From contig MWCH01000008.1 of the NCBI GenBank assembly GCA_002069945.1, positions 1 to 51,814 on the forward strand: a stretch of DNA of 51,814 nucleotides, written 5' to 3'. Of this stretch, positions 49,270-51,814 are shown piece after piece. This DNA is from Microgenomates group bacterium ADurb.Bin219 (GTDB lineage: Bacteria > Patescibacteriota > Microgenomatia > UM-FILTER-40-11). The notes under the pieces were generated by a model. That model made no database searches and had not been told where the DNA came from. It was given only the letters and a program-made list of their open reading frames with translations. Every line of letters starts with the position of its first letter. Within the stretch, counting starts at the first letter, position 1. Made by a program: the position numbers and the translations under genes.

Positions 49270-49848
49270 TTAGTCCAACTTTACTTTCGGAGTCACCGTT
49301 TCCTCTTCGGTAACTTCCCGGAAATTATCTTCCTCAGGCATTACCAATCCTTTTTCCTCTTTAAAGCCGAAAAGATTGGCGATAATACTGGCCGGGAAAG
49401 TCACTATCATTACGTTATAATCGGCCGAAAGATCAATTAAAACCCTTCGTGAGTACATCAGTTTATCGGCAGTATCCCTGACTTCATCCATCAATTTGGT
49501 TACTGCTTCAACAGAACGCAATTGAGGCGTGCTTTCAACAACCGCGATTAGCTTGCCAAACGAACTTTGCAGTTGTTGCGAAACATCAACCATTTTTTGT
49601 GCATCTCCGCCTTTGGTTGCTTCCAAAACCGCTTTTCTGGCGGCAGTCAAATCCTTAAAAATTTCTTTTTCGTGTTTCAGATAGCCTTTAACCGATTCCA
49701 TCAAATTCGGAATCAAATCAGCCTGTCTCTTTAATTGATTGCCTATCTCCTGAACCGAAGCCTTAATTCTGGCCTTAAAGGAAACCAGTTTATTGTAAAT
49801 ACTTAAAGCGTATAAAGCAATAACGGCAAGAACAGCTAAAATAATCAT
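49270..49848 (-). CDS. lemA: LemA family protein
   Basis: 192 residues. One N-terminal TM helix (IILAVLAVIALYALSIYN), then the LemA helical bundle: FKARIKASVQEIGNQLKRQADLIPNLMESVKGYLKHE and MYSRRVLIDLSADYN. Extracytoplasmic. The ATG has an exceptionally strong Shine-Dalgarno (AAGGAGGTGA), unlike most genes here. The tail is acidic. Confidence 0.95.
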   Translation of the reverse strand: MIILAVLAVIALYALSIYNKLVSFKARIKASVQEIGNQLKRQADLIPNLMESVKGYLKHEKEIFKDLTAARKAVLEATKGGDAQKMVDVSQQLQSSFGKLIAVVESTPQLRSVEAVTKLMDEVRDTADKLMYSRRVLIDLSADYNVMIVTFPASIIANLFGFKEEKGLVMPEEDNFREVTEEETVTPKVKLD

Positions 49849-49917
49849 CTTTTTTCACCTCCTTACAACCTTACAAATAGTAAATAAATATTTTTTTAAT
49901 TCTTTTATCTCTTTTAA

Positions 49918-51714
49918 TTATTTAATGAGTATATCACTTATTTCCTTTAAGTTTAAAGTGTTGATAATATTCTTTTTTTCTGCCCATCCCCTTCTGGCAA
50001 CAGAAATTCCGTATCTAATTAGATCCATCTGATCAACCAAGTGACTGTCGGAATTAATCGTCATTTTTACACCATAATTCACGGCTTCTCTGACCAAAAA
50101 ATCAGGCAAATCCAATCTTTCCGGCCAACCGGAGATTTCCAAAAACTTATTTTTCTTTAAACAAAAATCAAATAGTCTTTCCCAATCAATTTCATACCCT
50201 TCGCGGGAATTTAACTTTCTTCCGGTAGGGTGACCAAAGATTTTTACCTTAGGATGATCTAAGGCCCTAATAACTCTTTCAGTCATTTCTTTTTTTTCTA
50301 AATTAAAAACTGAGTGAATAGAAACAATGGCAAAATCCAATAACTCAAGACATCCTTCCGGAATAGCTAATTCTCCATTAAATTTTATGTCTATTTCAAG
50401 GGAATTAAATATTTTTAAGGGTATTTTATTTACCCTAGAAATATTAAATTGTTCAATAAATGCTTTTTTTCTCTTAATTAAATCATATATATCATTAGCA
50501 TTGTGGTTGGAAATACTGGGGTTGTGTTCTGTCAAAGCAATGTATTCGTAATTTAGCGAAGAAGCTTTAGCAACCAATTCTTCCAGACTGCTTTCGCCCA
50601 AATCATGGCTTGGTTCAATGGGAAAATCGCTATGAAGGTGCAAATCCCCTTTAAGATCTTTTAATTCAACTAATTTAGGCAATTGCGAAGAGCCGTCGGG
50701 TTTAAATTCGCTTGCCTTCTCAATCTCTCCGCTATCTTCTCTTAGCTCCGGTGGAATCCAGTCCATGCCCAAATATTGATAAAAATCTGTTTCATTGGAA
50801 AACTTTTTCAGTGCGTTATTCTTTTTTGTGTTTCTTATTCCATATTCGGAAAGCGAATAGCCTTTACCAAGAGCAATCTCCCTTAGTTTAATATTATGGT
50901 GTTTTGAGCCAGTAAAATGCTGCAGAAGGGCTCCAAACGACTCTGGTGATTGAATCTTAAGGTCAATCCTTCTCCCGCCGGTCAAAAGAAGCGAAGCGGT
51001 ATTTAAGCCGGCTTCCAAAACTCTTTTCTTTTGCGGAAAGTCCAAAAACCAATCAATCACCTTTTTCCTGTTTTTGGTAGAAACGGCCAAATCAATATCG
51101 CCGACCGTGGAAACTTGACGCCTAAGACTACCCAAAGGATAAACTTCAATAACCGCCGAACAATTTTTTAAATAATCAATGATCGTTTGGGCAATTTTCT
51201 CTGCCTGGTAAAGCAGAAGTCTGTCTCCTCTTGATTGAAAATCGTTTATCGACCTGATAATTTTATTTTCTGAATCAGCCCCGAAACCTTCAATTTTTTT
51301 GATTTTACCCTCTAAAGCCGCTTTCTTTAACAACTCAATCGCCTTATCCTTTTTTTTAATTTTAAGCTCGGTCGCTAATTTATAGGCATTTTTCGGACCG
51401 ATACCGGGAATGTCCAATAAAGAAAACATCGCTTCCGGCAATTTGGCTAAAACGGAATTAAAATGTTTAACTTTCCCCGTAGAAAACAACTCGTCAAGGT
51501 AACCGGCAATAGAGGAACCAATTCCCGCTAAAGATGTCAATTTGCCTTCGTCCCAAAGATCTTTGACTTCGTTGCTTGAAAGCTCGATGCTGTCGGCTGC
51601 TCTTTCGTAGGCGATTATTTGGAAACGATATTTCTGTTCGTTTTTAACCGTGTAAGCGGCAGCAACAGATCTCAATAATCGGGCAATCTCCTTATTGCTG
51701 TAAGATTTTTTCAT
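49918..51714 (-). CDS. polX: DNA polymerase X with PHP domain
   Basis: About 598 residues. An N-terminal HhH part (SLAGIGSSIAGYLDEL; LDIPGIGPKNAYKLATELKI) is followed by a Pol-beta palm (YPLGSLRRQVSTVGDIDLAVST with the GDID metal site) and a C-terminal PHP exonuclease domain (LKGDLHLHSDFPIEP; FGHPTGRKLNSREGYEID). It fills gaps in base-excision repair. ATG 51714 (MKKSYSNKE) is preferred to 51744 because the earlier 10 residues look non-coding. Confidence 0.9.
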   Translation of the reverse strand: MKKSYSNKEIARLLRSVAAAYTVKNEQKYRFQIIAYERAADSIELSSNEVKDLWDEGKLTSLAGIGSSIAGYLDELFSTGKVKHFNSVLAKLPEAMFSLLDIPGIGPKNAYKLATELKIKKKDKAIELLKKAALEGKIKKIEGFGADSENKIIRSINDFQSRGDRLLLYQAEKIAQTIIDYLKNCSAVIEVYPLGSLRRQVSTVGDIDLAVSTKNRKKVIDWFLDFPQKKRVLEAGLNTASLLLTGGRRIDLKIQSPESFGALLQHFTGSKHHNIKLREIALGKGYSLSEYGIRNTKKNNALKKFSNETDFYQYLGMDWIPPELREDSGEIEKASEFKPDGSSQLPKLVELKDLKGDLHLHSDFPIEPSHDLGESSLEELVAKASSLNYEYIALTEHNPSISNHNANDIYDLIKRKKAFIEQFNISRVNKIPLKIFNSLEIDIKFNGELAIPEGCLELLDFAIVSIHSVFNLEKKEMTERVIRALDHPKVKIFGHPTGRKLNSREGYEIDWERLFDFCLKKNKFLEISGWPERLDLPDFLVREAVNYGVKMTINSDSHLVDQMDLIRYGISVARRGWAEKKNIINTLNLKEISDILIK

Positions 51715-51757
51715 TTGTTCTTGTTTTAATATTATCACATGCACAAGTTCCGATACC

Positions 51758-51804
51758 TATTGGACTCATTAAAGGGTAAAAGATGAGTCATTTTTGTTCC
51801 AATA
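51758..51804. repeat. Nested inverted repeat at the right edge
   Basis: TATTGGA (51758-51764) pairs with TTCCAATA (51797-51804), and GACTCAT (51763-51769) with ATGAGTC (51783-51789). This looks like the terminal repeat of an insertion sequence, matching the transposase tail at the left end. Confidence 0.4.
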
Positions 51805-51814
51805 CACACTTTCT

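Noticed and set aside
1-51814. CRISPR array
   Set aside because: No regularly spaced repeats of 24-40 nt were seen; iterons near the Fic gene are too short and few.

Overview
The window looks like a contig of a small-genome, AT-rich bacterium of the Candidate Phyla Radiation (Patescibacteria, perhaps Microgenomates; this placement is inference). Reasons: compact overlapping genes, a trigger factor without its PPIase domain, a large interspersed set of single tRNA genes (16 found, most without encoded CCA), a DRG-type GTPase more typical of archaea and eukaryotes, a K+-independent-type membrane pyrophosphatase, a stand-alone PolX, and many promoters whose -10 box lies only 6-7 nt from the start codon, implying leaderless mRNAs. 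Both contig ends touch repeat-like sequence (transposase tail at the left, nested inverted repeat at the right).

Layout. 1-6.4 kb: transposase tail, trigger factor, a cell-wall lytic protein and a methyltransferase, tRNA-Leu, a decayed MacA/MacB-like exporter operon, two exported or membrane proteins, rarA, then tRNA-Arg, a tRNA-like relic, a small protein and tRNA-Lys(CTT). 6.4-13.6 kb is accessory: a ComB-like phosphatase bounded by a 16-bp duplication of the tRNA-Lys 3' end, a viperin-like radical SAM enzyme that appears to start at a leaderless ATA codon, a DnaJ-type zinc-finger protein, a Fic protein bracketed by iteron repeats, a secreted glycosidase, the DRG GTPase, a roughly 190-nt structured RNA (6S-like shape) and a membrane-anchored HNH nuclease. 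13.7-17.5 kb: tRNA-His, pyrophosphatase HppA, four more tRNAs, a NUDIX relic and a GerMN protein.

17.5-27.5 kb is the strangest part. A P-loop NTPase and a nucleotidyltransferase are followed by a decayed recombinase-like relic and then a compact cluster: two radical SAM/SPASM enzymes, an MTA/5'-deoxyadenosine-type nucleoside phosphorylase, a methyltransferase broken by an in-frame TAG and a canonical A-AAA-AAG slippery heptamer, a nucleotide-pyrophosphatase-type phosphodiesterase, a family 2 glycosyltransferase and a second nucleotidyltransferase. A 15-bp repeat lies at both ends, next to tRNA-Gln at the right. I read it as a transferred biosynthetic island making or modifying a small nucleoside, sugar or peptide product; the phosphorylase could clear the 5'-deoxyadenosine left by the radical SAM enzymes.

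27.6-29.1 kb is a tRNA cluster (Gln, Leu, Leu, Val, Phe, Gly) with a GIY-YIG nuclease inside it. 29-51.8 kb is mostly core: peptide-binding protein, SecG, transglutaminase-like protein, LexA, PEP synthase, cupin, phosphohexomutase, DNA polymerase III delta, RuvC, tRNA-Lys(TTT) with a GIY-YIG gene between it and a rearranged copy of its own 5' half, Lgt, tRNA-Glu, YraN, L19, DnaE, GatB-GatA-GatC, HtpX, LemA and PolX. Replication, repair, translation and envelope functions are packed here into minus-strand operons with 4-14 nt overlaps.
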